A stretch of DNA of 64,000 bases from an uncultured Corynebacterium sp. GTDB taxonomy: Bacteria; Actinomycetota; Actinomycetes; Mycobacteriales; Mycobacteriaceae. A program made the position numbers and the translations under genes. Shown here piece after piece: positions 33,153 to 41,929 of this stretch. Position 1 is the first letter of the stretch. Each line of letters begins with the position of its first letter. Location of the stretch: NCBI GenBank assembly GCA_943913645.1, contig CALTYZ010000009.1:29521-93520 (forward strand), read 5' to 3'. Below the pieces are notes generated by a model. That model searched no databases, was not told where the DNA came from, and saw only the letters and a list, made by a program, of their open reading frames with translations.

Positions 33153-34736
33153 GTGGCTAAGCCAGTTGTACTCATCGCTGACAAACTCGCCCAATCCACA
33201 GTCGACGCCCTCGGAGAGGCGGTGGAGGTGCGCTGGGTCGACGGCCCGAATCGCGACGCCCTCCTCGCCGCCGTCGGCGATGCTGATGCGCTCCTCATTC
33301 GCTCGGCTACCACCGTTGACCGTGAGGTCATTGAGGCGGCACCCAAACTGAAAATTATCGGCCGTGCCGGTGTGGGCTTGGATAACGTTGACATCCCGGC
33401 GGCCACCGAGCGCGGCATCATGGTGGCCAACGCGCCGACATCGAACATTCACTCGGCATGTGAACACGCAATCGCACTGCTACTTTCCACCGCCCGCCAG
33501 ATACCAGCGGCGGACGCGTCGCTGCGCGGCGGGGAGTGGAAGCGTTCAGCATTTAGTGGGGTTGAAATCTACGGCAAAACAGTCGGCATTGTCGGCTTTG
33601 GCCACATCGGGCAGCTGTTTGCCCAGCGACTGAGCGCATTCGACACCACCATCATCGCCTACGACCCGTATGCGAACCCAGCTCGCGCTGCGCAGCTTGG
33701 GGTGGGTTTGGTAGAACTTGAAGAGCTTATGGCCCGCGCCGATTTTGTCACCATCCACTTACCGAAGACAAAAGAAACAGCCGGCATGTTTGATGCTGAG
33801 CTTTTAGCAAAGGCAAAAGAAGGCCAGATCATCATCAACGCTGCACGCGGCGGATTAGTTGACGAGCAAGCACTGGCGGATGCAATCGCCTCCGGCCGTA
33901 TTCGCGGAGCCGGATTTGACGTTTACGCGTCAGAGCCTTGCACCGACTCTCCTCTGTTTAGTCTTGAGCAAGTTGTCGCTACCCCCCACCTTGGCGCCTC
34001 AACGGTAGAGGCCCAGGATCGTGCTGGTACTGACGTGGCGGATTCCGTGCTGAAAGCACTTGCGGGTGAATTTGTCGCCGACGCGGTAAATGTCACCGGG
34101 GGCAAAGTCGGGGAGGAGGTGTCACGTTGGCTCGACCTCGCACGCAAGCTTGGTTTGCTCGCGGGCAGTCTGCTTGAAGATGCACCGGTTGCGCTCAAGG
34201 TCACCGCCCGCGGTGAATTGTCCACCGAAGATGTTGAGGCGCTCAGTCTTTCCGCTGTGCGTGGCCTCTTCTCCGGGATTGTGTCTGACCCGGTGACGTT
34301 CGTGAACGCCCCCTCGATTGCGCAGTCACGGGGTCTGAACTATTCAGTAGCCACCGAGACGGAAGCACGCGGCCACCGTAGCGCGCTTGAGGTTCAGGTC
34401 GTAGCTGCAAACGGCACGACCTCGACCGTGGAGGGTGCGCTGACTGGGCTCGATGGAGTGCAAAAGATTATCCGCATCGATGGCCGAGGGCTCGATATGC
34501 GCGCAGAAGGCCGAAACCTCTTCCTGCGCTACACCGATGTGCCCGGCGCGCTGGGCAAGGTGGGCAGTCGTCTCGGAGACGCCGGTATCAACATTGCAGC
34601 GGCTGCCCTGACGCAAGCGTCGAAAGGCGACGGAGCTGTGCTGGTATTGCGGGTAGAGCGGGAAGTGCCGGCCGAGCTCGAAGCTGATATCGCTGCATCG
34701 GTGCATGCCAGCTCGGTGCAGATCGATCTGGATTAG
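33153..34736 (+). CDS. serA: D-3-phosphoglycerate dehydrogenase
   Basis: Oxidises 3-phosphoglycerate to 3-phosphohydroxypyruvate with NAD, the first step of serine synthesis. The 527 residues comprise the split substrate-binding domain, the NAD domain with GIVGFGHIGQLFAQRL, the catalytic region (NAARGGLVDE and ATPHLGAST with the His), the intervening domain of the long actinobacterial type, and a C-terminal ACT domain (YTDVPGALGKVGSRLGDAGI) for serine feedback. Start GTG 33153 has AGGAGA about 11 bases upstream. Confidence 0.96.
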   Translation: MAKPVVLIADKLAQSTVDALGEAVEVRWVDGPNRDALLAAVGDADALLIRSATTVDREVIEAAPKLKIIGRAGVGLDNVDIPAATERGIMVANAPTSNIHSACEHAIALLLSTARQIPAADASLRGGEWKRSAFSGVEIYGKTVGIVGFGHIGQLFAQRLSAFDTTIIAYDPYANPARAAQLGVGLVELEELMARADFVTIHLPKTKETAGMFDAELLAKAKEGQIIINAARGGLVDEQALADAIASGRIRGAGFDVYASEPCTDSPLFSLEQVVATPHLGASTVEAQDRAGTDVADSVLKALAGEFVADAVNVTGGKVGEEVSRWLDLARKLGLLAGSLLEDAPVALKVTARGELSTEDVEALSLSAVRGLFSGIVSDPVTFVNAPSIAQSRGLNYSVATETEARGHRSALEVQVVAANGTTSTVEGALTGLDGVQKIIRIDGRGLDMRAEGRNLFLRYTDVPGALGKVGSRLGDAGINIAAAALTQASKGDGAVLVLRVEREVPAELEADIAASVHASSVQIDLD

Positions 34737-34791
34737 ATGCACCGGGTACTCGCTGGTGGTGCATGCGGACAAGTTAGGAGATGTGGTAGAC

Positions 34792-35808
34792 GTGAAAATT
34801 GCGGTGATCGCGGGTGATGGAATCGGCCCAGAGGTCATGGCCGAGGGGCTAAAAGTCCTTCGTGCCGTGCGCGATGATGTCGAAGTAACGGACTATGATC
34901 TTGGGGCTCGGCGCTACTTGCGCAACGGTGAGTTACTCACTGATGATGACCTGGCGAGTCTTAAAGAGCACGACGCTATTTTGCTGGGTGCTATTGGGGA
35001 TCCTGAACGCGTACCGGCGGGAGTGCTTGAACGCGGCCTGCTTTTGCCGCTGCGGTTCAAGTTGGACCACTACGTTAACCTGCGGCCGTCGAAGTTGTAC
35101 CCGACTTCTTCAAGTCCACTCGCGCAGCCAGGCAATATTGATTTTGTGGTGGTGCGTGAAGGTACTGAGGGTCTATACGCAGGCAATGGCGGCACCTTGC
35201 GACAAGGAACGGCGCAGGAGGTAGCGTGCGAGGTCTCGCAAAATACCTACTACGGTGTTGAGCGCGTTGTGCGCTACGCGTTCGAGTTGGCGATGACTCG
35301 GCGCAGGAAGCTAACACTGGTGCACAAAACCAACGTTTTAGTCAGCGCGGGTGGCCTGTGGCAGCGGGTAGTTGAAGAAATCGCCCCGGAATTTCCGGCG
35401 GTTGAGGTGGATTACAACCATATTGACGCGGCGACGATCTACATGGTCTCTGACCCGCAGCGCTATGACGTGATTGTCACCGACAATCTTTTCGGCGATA
35501 TCCTTACTGACCTTGCTGGTGCTGTCACCGGCGGTGTTGGGCAAGCATGCTCGGGCAACATTAACGCTGCACGGGAAATGCCATCCATGTTTGAGCCGGT
35601 TCATGGATCTGCGCCGGATATTGCGGGAACTGGCACTGCGGACCCAAGCGCCATGATCTTGTCTATTGCGATGATGCTTCGCTTCCTTGGCGACGATCAG
35701 AATGCCACTCGCATTGAGGCTGCTGTTGAACACGAGGTCGCGTCGCGTGATGAGATTTCAGTGACAACTGCCGCCGTTGGTGATCGCATCGCTCAGGCCG
35801 TGCAGTAG
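34792..35808 (+). CDS. leuB: 3-isopropylmalate dehydrogenase
   Basis: NAD-dependent oxidative decarboxylation of 3-isopropylmalate in leucine synthesis. The 338 residues show the AGDGIGPEV start, the LRPSKLYP and VVREGTEGLYAG segments, and the metal-site signature NLFGDILTDLAGAVTGGVG followed by FEPVHGSAPDIAG. The frame is open to 34705 through the end of serA. I chose GTG 34792, which matches the family N-terminus and has AGGAGA 12 bases upstream. GTG 34783 is possible. Confidence 0.95.
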   Translation: MKIAVIAGDGIGPEVMAEGLKVLRAVRDDVEVTDYDLGARRYLRNGELLTDDDLASLKEHDAILLGAIGDPERVPAGVLERGLLLPLRFKLDHYVNLRPSKLYPTSSSPLAQPGNIDFVVVREGTEGLYAGNGGTLRQGTAQEVACEVSQNTYYGVERVVRYAFELAMTRRRKLTLVHKTNVLVSAGGLWQRVVEEIAPEFPAVEVDYNHIDAATIYMVSDPQRYDVIVTDNLFGDILTDLAGAVTGGVGQACSGNINAAREMPSMFEPVHGSAPDIAGTGTADPSAMILSIAMMLRFLGDDQNATRIEAAVEHEVASRDEISVTTAAVGDRIAQAVQ

Positions 35809-35895
35809 GGTAGGGCGGATCCGATTTTTATCTCGTTGTTGTTTTTCTCTTTCTGCTCGTAGTTCGACACTTCTCGTCATCTAAGGAGTTGCTTC

Positions 35896-37410
35896 ATGAC
35901 CTTCGCGTCCAGCTCATCTCGACCGTTGCAGACCGTGACGGTTTCCGCACTGGTTTTTGCCCTCGGTCTCACCACTGTCGCAGGCTGCGGTACTACCGGT
36001 GATGGTAGCGGGGGCGGCCGAGCCGGAGCACAGCAGTTAGAAACTGATGGGCCTGAGGTGCTTACAGATGCCAGTGGTTCCGGTGTGGATGTATCGAAGC
36101 GGCTGTTCGAGAAATCAGATGTGGTAGTGGTAGCAACCTCGCAGCGCGATGATCAGTTGCAGGCGGCGGCAATCGCTACGCAGCTTGGGGTGCCGATGCT
36201 CGTGCGCGCGTCTGGGGCAGATGAGGAAGTTGACGCGGAGATTTCCCGTCTTGGTGCTGAGCGCATTATCGAAGTTCCGCTTGCAGCAGACACTGAGAAC
36301 AACGCTGATGTGGCAGAAATCGAAGCGGTTGAAAGCACCGATGAGGCGGCAGACATTGCGGCCATCGCCGCTCAGGACCCCGCGAACCCTCGCAATCTCG
36401 TCATGCCACCGATGTTGGCTTCTGCCTCGACCTCGCCTGCGGCGGTAGCAACAGCACGGGCCGCCGGCGCTGAGGTGGAGGTGCTTGAGGTTGCAGACCC
36501 GCGCGCGACTTCTGACAGCATCCGGTTGGTGACTGAGCAGGACACTCTTGCGTTAGGTGAGGATTTCGGCAGCAGCGAAGACTACCGGGCCTTGGTTGAC
36601 CTCGCGGGCAACGGCGAGCTTCCCGGTGGCGGTGGGTTAGTTTTTCCGGGCCGGCGCATGATCGCACTCTACGGACACCCCTACGGCCCAGAGCTTGGCG
36701 TGATGGGGGAGCAATCTCCCGATAAGGCGGCTGCTCTGGCACAAGAGTATGCGTCTTCTTATGAGCCGTTCGCCGACGAGCCGATCGTTCCAGCATTCGA
36801 GATCATTGTGACTGTGGCGTCCGAATTCCCAGGCGAAGATGGGAATTTCTCAAATGAGACACCGGCCGAAGACGTTGAGCCTTACATCGACGCGATTGTT
36901 GACGCTGGCGGATACGCGGTCATTGATCTGCAACCTGGCCAGGGCAATTTCCTTGAACAAGCGAAGGCCTATGAAGACCTTCTGCGCCGCCCGAATGTGG
37001 GGCTCGCACTTGACGCCGAATGGAAGCTCAACCCAGGAGAGGCACCGCTATCGCGCATCGGCTCCGCTGCGGCCTCAGAAATCAATGAGGTCGCAGATTG
37101 GTTGGCTGAACTGATTCGGGATAATGACCTCCCACAGAAGGCCTTTGTTTTGCACCAGTTCAACCTTTCGATGTTCCCAGACCGGGAGAACATCAAGACA
37201 GAGCATCCCGAGCTTGCGTATGTGTTGCACGCCGATGGCCACGGTGTGCCTGAGCAGAAGTTCGACACCTGGAACGTGCTGCGAGAGGACCTGGACCCGA
37301 ATTTCTATATGGCCTGGAAGAACTTCATTGATGAAGACACTCCCATGTTCACTCCTGAGCAGACCTTCGAGGATGTCAAACCAAGGCCCTGGTTTGTGAG
37401 CTACCAATAA
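35896..37410 (+). CDS. Secreted lipoprotein with a cell-wall-binding repeat 2-like domain and a putative TIM-barrel domain
   Basis: 504 residues. A signal peptide ends in the lipobox VAGC near residue 31. Residues ~65-200 resemble CW_binding_2 units (QLQAAAIATQLGVPMLVRAS, EISRLGAERIIEV). The C-terminal half (VIDLQPGQGNFLEQAKAYED, NVGLALDAEWKL, FVLHQFNLSMFPDREN) looks like a sugar-hydrolase-type barrel, but I do not recognise a named family. AAGGAG stands 8 bases before the ATG. It shares the first domain with the lipoprotein upstream of serA, so the two genes bracket serA-leuB. Confidence 0.7.
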   Translation: MTFASSSSRPLQTVTVSALVFALGLTTVAGCGTTGDGSGGGRAGAQQLETDGPEVLTDASGSGVDVSKRLFEKSDVVVVATSQRDDQLQAAAIATQLGVPMLVRASGADEEVDAEISRLGAERIIEVPLAADTENNADVAEIEAVESTDEAADIAAIAAQDPANPRNLVMPPMLASASTSPAAVATARAAGAEVEVLEVADPRATSDSIRLVTEQDTLALGEDFGSSEDYRALVDLAGNGELPGGGGLVFPGRRMIALYGHPYGPELGVMGEQSPDKAAALAQEYASSYEPFADEPIVPAFEIIVTVASEFPGEDGNFSNETPAEDVEPYIDAIVDAGGYAVIDLQPGQGNFLEQAKAYEDLLRRPNVGLALDAEWKLNPGEAPLSRIGSAAASEINEVADWLAELIRDNDLPQKAFVLHQFNLSMFPDRENIKTEHPELAYVLHADGHGVPEQKFDTWNVLREDLDPNFYMAWKNFIDEDTPMFTPEQTFEDVKPRPWFVSYQ

Positions 37411-37451
37411 AATCTTTTTGTTGACCAGGGTGCTCACGCTAAGGTGAGCAC

Positions 37452-39317
37452 ATGTCAGTGGAGTTGGATGAGGTTTATCGGTTCATTGCCCAGCATGAAC
37501 CGTTTTCTCATCTGCCTGCAGCAACGCTTGCGCAATTGCCTGCTCAGATGGCCATAACCTACGTGCGCCGCGGAGAGCATGTTGTTGAACCCGGTCAGCG
37601 CAATGACACGCTCTACATCATCCGGTCCGGGGCTATCGATATTGTCAGCGATGATGACATGTTGCTGGACAGACGCGAAGCCGGTCTGAACTTTGGCTAC
37701 TCCACGTTGGTGGGTGAGCCAGAGTCGCGGTATCTCATGCAAGCGGTGGAAGACAGCGTGCTGCTCATGCTTCCGCGCGAAGCCTTCGACTCACTGCTGC
37801 ACAGCAACCCTGATCTGGAGCGCTACTTTCAAACTGCCTCGCGTCGCGTGCGAGCTGCCGCAGAGGATGTGCAGGATTCGGGTTCAGCCGACATGCTGAG
37901 AACCCCGCTGGCTGATCTGGTCCGAGGCAGGGAACTTATCTCGTGCGCGCCGACAATCTCGATCGCTCAAGCCGCGCAAATAATGGATGAACGCCGGGTG
38001 ACGTGCTTGGTGGTCACAAGTGAGGAGATCGCACCCGGCATCCTGACGGATCGGGATCTGCGTTCACGGGTAGTCGCGCGGCGGGTTGATCCTGATCTCC
38101 CGGTGCGCGAGGTGATGACGTCACCGGTGCAGACGATATCGGCTGACGCTTTGGTGTTTGAAGCCATGTTGGTGATGAGCGAGCTGGGGATTCATCATCT
38201 TCCTGTTGAAGATGTGTCCGGAATTACTGGGGTATTGACCTCCTCTGACATTATGCGGCTACTGCAAACAGACCCTATTTATCTGGCCGCAGATGTCGAA
38301 GCGAGCTCGCTTGCAGATCTTGAGGGTGCATTCGGACGTGCGGCTGAGGTCGCCGTCCGGTTTTTTGAGCGTGGCGCATCAGCTGCTGAGGCGCAGCGTC
38401 TCTTAACGTCAATCGCGGACTCGGTGGCAAAACGTCTCTATGTCCTGGGCGTCGAGAAGTACGGCCCGCCACCGGTGCCCTTTGCATTTGTGGCCGCAGG
38501 TTCGCAAGCGCGCGGTGAAATGGGCCCCGCATCGGACCAGGACAACGCGCTCGTGCTTTCCAATGATTATGACGAACCCGAGCATGGCCGATATTTTGCG
38601 GAGTTGTCGACGTTCCTCTGTCAGGGTCTTGCCGCTGCTGGTCAGGCGCTGTGTCCGGGAGAGATGATGGCGTCCAACCCGCAGTGGCGGATGACTGAGG
38701 CGGAATGGAACCGGACGTTTCATGGGTGGGTGACGGCCCCAGACCCGCAGGCACTGCTGCATAGCCAGGTATTTTTTGATTTCCGTGCCATCTTTGGCGG
38801 TGGCCATGGTTGGGAAGCGATGGCGCAGCGTGTCCATGATGCGGCGCTTGTCTCTGCTCACGGCTCGCGGCGTCTTCACACCCATCTCGCGGCACTGGCC
38901 ACGTTTCGCGAACCACCGATCGGATTTTTCCGTGGGTTGGTCGTTGAGCGAAGCGGGGACTATGCGGACACGCTTGACATCAAACGTGGCGGCACCGCGG
39001 CTGTGGTGCAGATGGCGCGACTTTACGCAATTACGGCGGGTTCGGACGAGGTGGATACGCTTTCGAGGATTCGATCTGCTGCCGGCCAGACGGTGTCAGA
39101 AAAGGGGGCTGGTGATCTTGTTGGCGCGCACACGTATCTGTCTGACCTGGCCATGAAGCATCAGGCAGCTCAAGTACGCGCAGGTGCGCAGCCCGATTAC
39201 CATGTGGACCCGAAGCAATTGGCTGAGCGTGATCGCGCGGCGCTGCGTGACGCATTCAGTGTTATTAAAGGCTTGCAAAATGCGCTGGCCAACAAGTATC
39301 CGACGCGGGCGGTGTGA
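37452..39317 (+). CDS. cNMP-binding/CBS/DUF294 putative nucleotidyltransferase
   Basis: 621 residues, three parts. Residues ~1-120 form a cyclic-nucleotide-binding-like beta barrel (RRGEHVVEPGQRNDTLYIIR, SGAIDI). A pair of CBS domains spans ~150-275 (ISIAQAAQIMDERRVTCLVV; VREVMTSPVQTISADALV). The rest is the DUF294 nucleotidyltransferase with GSQARGEMGPASDQDNAL near residue 350 (GS plus DxD-type motif) and its C-terminal helical domain. Nucleotide levels probably control the enzyme; the substrate is unknown. ATG 37452 lies 6 nt after TAAGGT (37440-37445). A DnaQ-like exonuclease gene follows after one base, a pairing common in bacteria. Confidence 0.85.
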   Translation: MSVELDEVYRFIAQHEPFSHLPAATLAQLPAQMAITYVRRGEHVVEPGQRNDTLYIIRSGAIDIVSDDDMLLDRREAGLNFGYSTLVGEPESRYLMQAVEDSVLLMLPREAFDSLLHSNPDLERYFQTASRRVRAAAEDVQDSGSADMLRTPLADLVRGRELISCAPTISIAQAAQIMDERRVTCLVVTSEEIAPGILTDRDLRSRVVARRVDPDLPVREVMTSPVQTISADALVFEAMLVMSELGIHHLPVEDVSGITGVLTSSDIMRLLQTDPIYLAADVEASSLADLEGAFGRAAEVAVRFFERGASAAEAQRLLTSIADSVAKRLYVLGVEKYGPPPVPFAFVAAGSQARGEMGPASDQDNALVLSNDYDEPEHGRYFAELSTFLCQGLAAAGQALCPGEMMASNPQWRMTEAEWNRTFHGWVTAPDPQALLHSQVFFDFRAIFGGGHGWEAMAQRVHDAALVSAHGSRRLHTHLAALATFREPPIGFFRGLVVERSGDYADTLDIKRGGTAAVVQMARLYAITAGSDEVDTLSRIRSAAGQTVSEKGAGDLVGAHTYLSDLAMKHQAAQVRAGAQPDYHVDPKQLAERDRAALRDAFSVIKGLQNALANKYPTRAV

Positions 39318-39318
39318 G

Positions 39319-39912
39319 ATGTTCAGTGGAATCTTTCGCCGCGGGGGGTCAAACCGACGTCACATCGAGCCGGATCAGTTACTCGCTGTTGACGTAGAGA
39401 CGACCGGTTTAAAGCCGGATAAGCACCAGCTGGTCTCTATTGGTTGGGTGCCGGTCAATAGCCGTGTGATTGATTTATCGGCAGCGAAGTATTTCGTGGT
39501 TTCGGGCGCGCAGGTTGGTGATTCGGCAACTCTGCACGGCATTACTGATGATGATGTCGCACGTCTTGGACAGTCCCGTGAGCGTATCCTCGACGAGTTC
39601 GAACGTGACTTTGCAGGCAGAAAGCTCTTGGCGCACTTTGTGCAGATGGAGATCGGTTTCATTGGCACAATGTTCCAAGAGGTGCGCGGGCAAAAATGGA
39701 AGCTGACTGAGGCGGATGTGGTTGACACCTTTGTCTTGGAACGTCGTCATATGGAGCGCATGGGAACCTACCCTCGCGGTGAAGATCTCCGTCTGGCCCG
39801 GGTTCGTGAGCGCTATAGCTTACCGGCATACTCCAACCACAATGCACTGTCAGACGCGATTGCCTGCGCTGAGCTCTATCTTGCGTTGGAGGCGAATCGT
39901 ATCCGTTCTTAG
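39319..39912 (+). CDS. DnaQ-like 3'-5' exonuclease (DEDDh)
   Basis: 197-residue exonuclease of the DnaQ/RNase T fold. Motifs: DVETTG (ExoI, Asp and Glu), HGITDDDV near the second motif, LLAHFVQMEIGF in place of the usual NAxFD (the Asp of ExoII is not obvious), and SNHNALSDAIACAELY (ExoIII, His and Asp). It follows the DUF294 gene with a one-base gap and is likely co-transcribed and functionally paired. The weak ExoII motif is worth noting. Confidence 0.82.
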   Translation: MFSGIFRRGGSNRRHIEPDQLLAVDVETTGLKPDKHQLVSIGWVPVNSRVIDLSAAKYFVVSGAQVGDSATLHGITDDDVARLGQSRERILDEFERDFAGRKLLAHFVQMEIGFIGTMFQEVRGQKWKLTEADVVDTFVLERRHMERMGTYPRGEDLRLARVRERYSLPAYSNHNALSDAIACAELYLALEANRIRS

Positions 39913-39947
39913 CGGTGGCGTTCCAGAGCACATGTATGCTCATGCAC

Positions 39948-40739
39948 ATGCGTTTTGGACGAATTGCGACACCGGAGGGGATGACGTTCGCAGTCATCGA
40001 CGAAGCCGGAAAGTCCGCACAAGCGATTGCGGGAACCCCGTTTACTGATCCTGAATTCACTGGCAAAACGTGGAGCTTGGATGAGGTCCGGTTGCTGGCT
40101 CCCACCCTGCCAAGCAAAATTGTCGCAGTTGGTCGTAACTACGCTGATCATGTGGCTGAGGTCTTCAAAGAGTCAGCCGAGCATCTTCCGCCAACCATCT
40201 TTATCAAACCGTCTACTGCTGTCGTTGGCCCGGGAGCTGCGATCAAGATCCCCGAGTTTGCCACCGGGGTGGAGTTTGAAGGTGAGCTCGCAGTCGTATT
40301 CGGGGTGCCGTGTAAAAACGTGAAGAAAGAGGAGTGGCAGTCGGTCGTTCGCGGTGTGACCATCATTAACGATGTCTCTTCACGTGATTTGCAATTTTCG
40401 GACGGACAATGGGCCCGTGCGAAGGGGATCGATACGTTTGGCCCGCTGGGCCCATGGATTGAAACTGACTTAAGCAAGTTTGATTTCTCGAATTTGCCGA
40501 TCAAAGCCCATCTCACGCACGACGGGACAACCACAACCAAACAGGACTCAAACTCCAACCAGATGATCTTGAATATCGGTGAGATGGTTGAGTGGGTCAC
40601 CCAGTCGTTTACCATGCTTCCCGGCGATGTGATGGCTACCGGGTCCCCAGCCGGCACCGCAGAGATGGTCCCCGGCGACTTCATTGAGGTTGAAATCCCC
40701 GGCATTGGCCGGTTAGGTAACCCAGTCGAACGCGCCTAG
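39948..40739 (+). CDS. Fumarylacetoacetate hydrolase family protein
   Basis: 263-residue enzyme of the FAH superfamily, which cleaves or decarboxylates 2-keto acids such as acylpyruvates or hydrates. It has KIVAVGRNYADHVAE, the metal-binding Glu pair in VEFEGELAVV, the Asp in INDVSSRDLQ, and the final GDVMATGSPAGTAEM segment. The real substrate is unclear (acylpyruvase or oxaloacetate decarboxylase activity is likely). ATG 39948 follows TATGCT (39935-39940) by 7 nt. Its stop overlaps the stop of the convergent isochorismate synthase gene by three bases. Confidence 0.88.
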   Translation: MRFGRIATPEGMTFAVIDEAGKSAQAIAGTPFTDPEFTGKTWSLDEVRLLAPTLPSKIVAVGRNYADHVAEVFKESAEHLPPTIFIKPSTAVVGPGAAIKIPEFATGVEFEGELAVVFGVPCKNVKKEEWQSVVRGVTIINDVSSRDLQFSDGQWARAKGIDTFGPLGPWIETDLSKFDFSNLPIKAHLTHDGTTTTKQDSNSNQMILNIGEMVEWVTQSFTMLPGDVMATGSPAGTAEMVPGDFIEVEIPGIGRLGNPVERA

Positions 40740-41863
40740 AGGCCGAGTGCTGCAAGGATAGTGCGCAGCTTCGCAGAAGTCTCATCAAGTTCAGCTTGGG
40801 GGTCTGAGTCAGCGACAAGACCGCCACCTGCCCACGCGCGAGCAGCACTACCGGTGGCATTGACCTCCGCGCATCTGATGGCAACCACATACTCGCCGTC
40901 CCCGTTTGCTTGGGTATAGCCCACCGCGCCCGAGTAAAAGCCGCGGTCAGACTCAGCAGTGGTGATCAATGCTTTAGCTGCGTCAGTCGGGGTGCCGCAC
41001 ACAGCCGGGGTGGGGTAGAGCTGCCACGCTAACTCAAGCGCCGTTGGCGCAGGGTCCTTTAACACGCCGGTAATTGGAGTAGCAAGGTGCCACACTTCGT
41101 TCGTTCGCTCCAATAAGGGACGATCAGGGATGTCGAGTGTGGTGCAAAGCGGTGCGAGGATCGCGCGAATTTGCTCGACGACGAAGGCATGCTCGGATAA
41201 GTCTTTGTTTGAGTGCTGCAGCATCTGGCCGGCGGCTTTGTCAGCCTCCCGATCCCCCGTTATGCGCGCGGCAGAGCCGGCAAGGGGGTATGAGCGCACA
41301 GTGTGGCCTTTGCGTTGGATAAGTACCTCTGGTGAGGATCCCACCAGAAAATGGCCGCGACGGCCTGCAGGGCTTAGATCAGCAATGAACCCGTCACCGG
41401 AGGCGGAAAGATCAATGAGCCGCGCCGCCACCAACCGCGGATCAACAGGCGGGTCGAAGGCAATGTCGACAGCGCGAGCCAGCACGACCTTCTCCAGGTC
41501 AGATTCGCGGATAGTGGATACGGCAGCTTCAACGCGGTGGAGGTGTTCTGAGGGGGCCGGATCGACACCGCTCAGGGTGGCTGACAGCGCTGCCCCGGGG
41601 CCTTGCCGGTAGAACGGGTGTGGGCGTAGCACCCCAGCTTCGTGTGTAATTACCTCTGGCACAGTCAGCGCAACGTCGGCGTCTTTATCAAACGGCAGCG
41701 CACCGACGATCATCTCAACGTTGCCCGAATGGAGAGCATCGACTGCGGCGGCGGCATCTGCAAACGTGTGCTGCGCACCCTGTGTGCGAACGGAACCTGA
41801 AGCGCGAGAGAGCAGGAAATCCGGTGCTGTCACTGGGCGCGTGAGGTGCCGGGGGGTAGACAT
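40736..41863 (-). CDS. menF: Isochorismate synthase
   Basis: Chorismate-binding enzyme converting chorismate to isochorismate for menaquinone (or a siderophore). The 375 residues contain ESDLEKVVLARAVD, the signature RSYPLAGSAARITGDREADK, and the C-terminal PTPAVCGTPTDAAKALI and GAVGYTQANGDGEYVVAIRC motifs of the MenF/EntC/DhbC group. No menaquinone or siderophore genes are beside it, so the symbol is the likelier of two. The ATG at 41863 lies 8 nt after TACACT (41872-41877, minus strand), and the divergent gltX start is 66 bases away. Confidence 0.88.
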   Translation of the reverse strand: MSTPRHLTRPVTAPDFLLSRASGSVRTQGAQHTFADAAAAVDALHSGNVEMIVGALPFDKDADVALTVPEVITHEAGVLRPHPFYRQGPGAALSATLSGVDPAPSEHLHRVEAAVSTIRESDLEKVVLARAVDIAFDPPVDPRLVAARLIDLSASGDGFIADLSPAGRRGHFLVGSSPEVLIQRKGHTVRSYPLAGSAARITGDREADKAAGQMLQHSNKDLSEHAFVVEQIRAILAPLCTTLDIPDRPLLERTNEVWHLATPITGVLKDPAPTALELAWQLYPTPAVCGTPTDAAKALITTAESDRGFYSGAVGYTQANGDGEYVVAIRCAEVNATGSAARAWAGGGLVADSDPQAELDETSAKLRTILAALGL

Positions 41864-41929
41864 GGGGACTGAGTGTATCCAACGTGCATCGAACTTGGCG
41901 GGTTTGGAACACGCGCTACCATAAAACCC

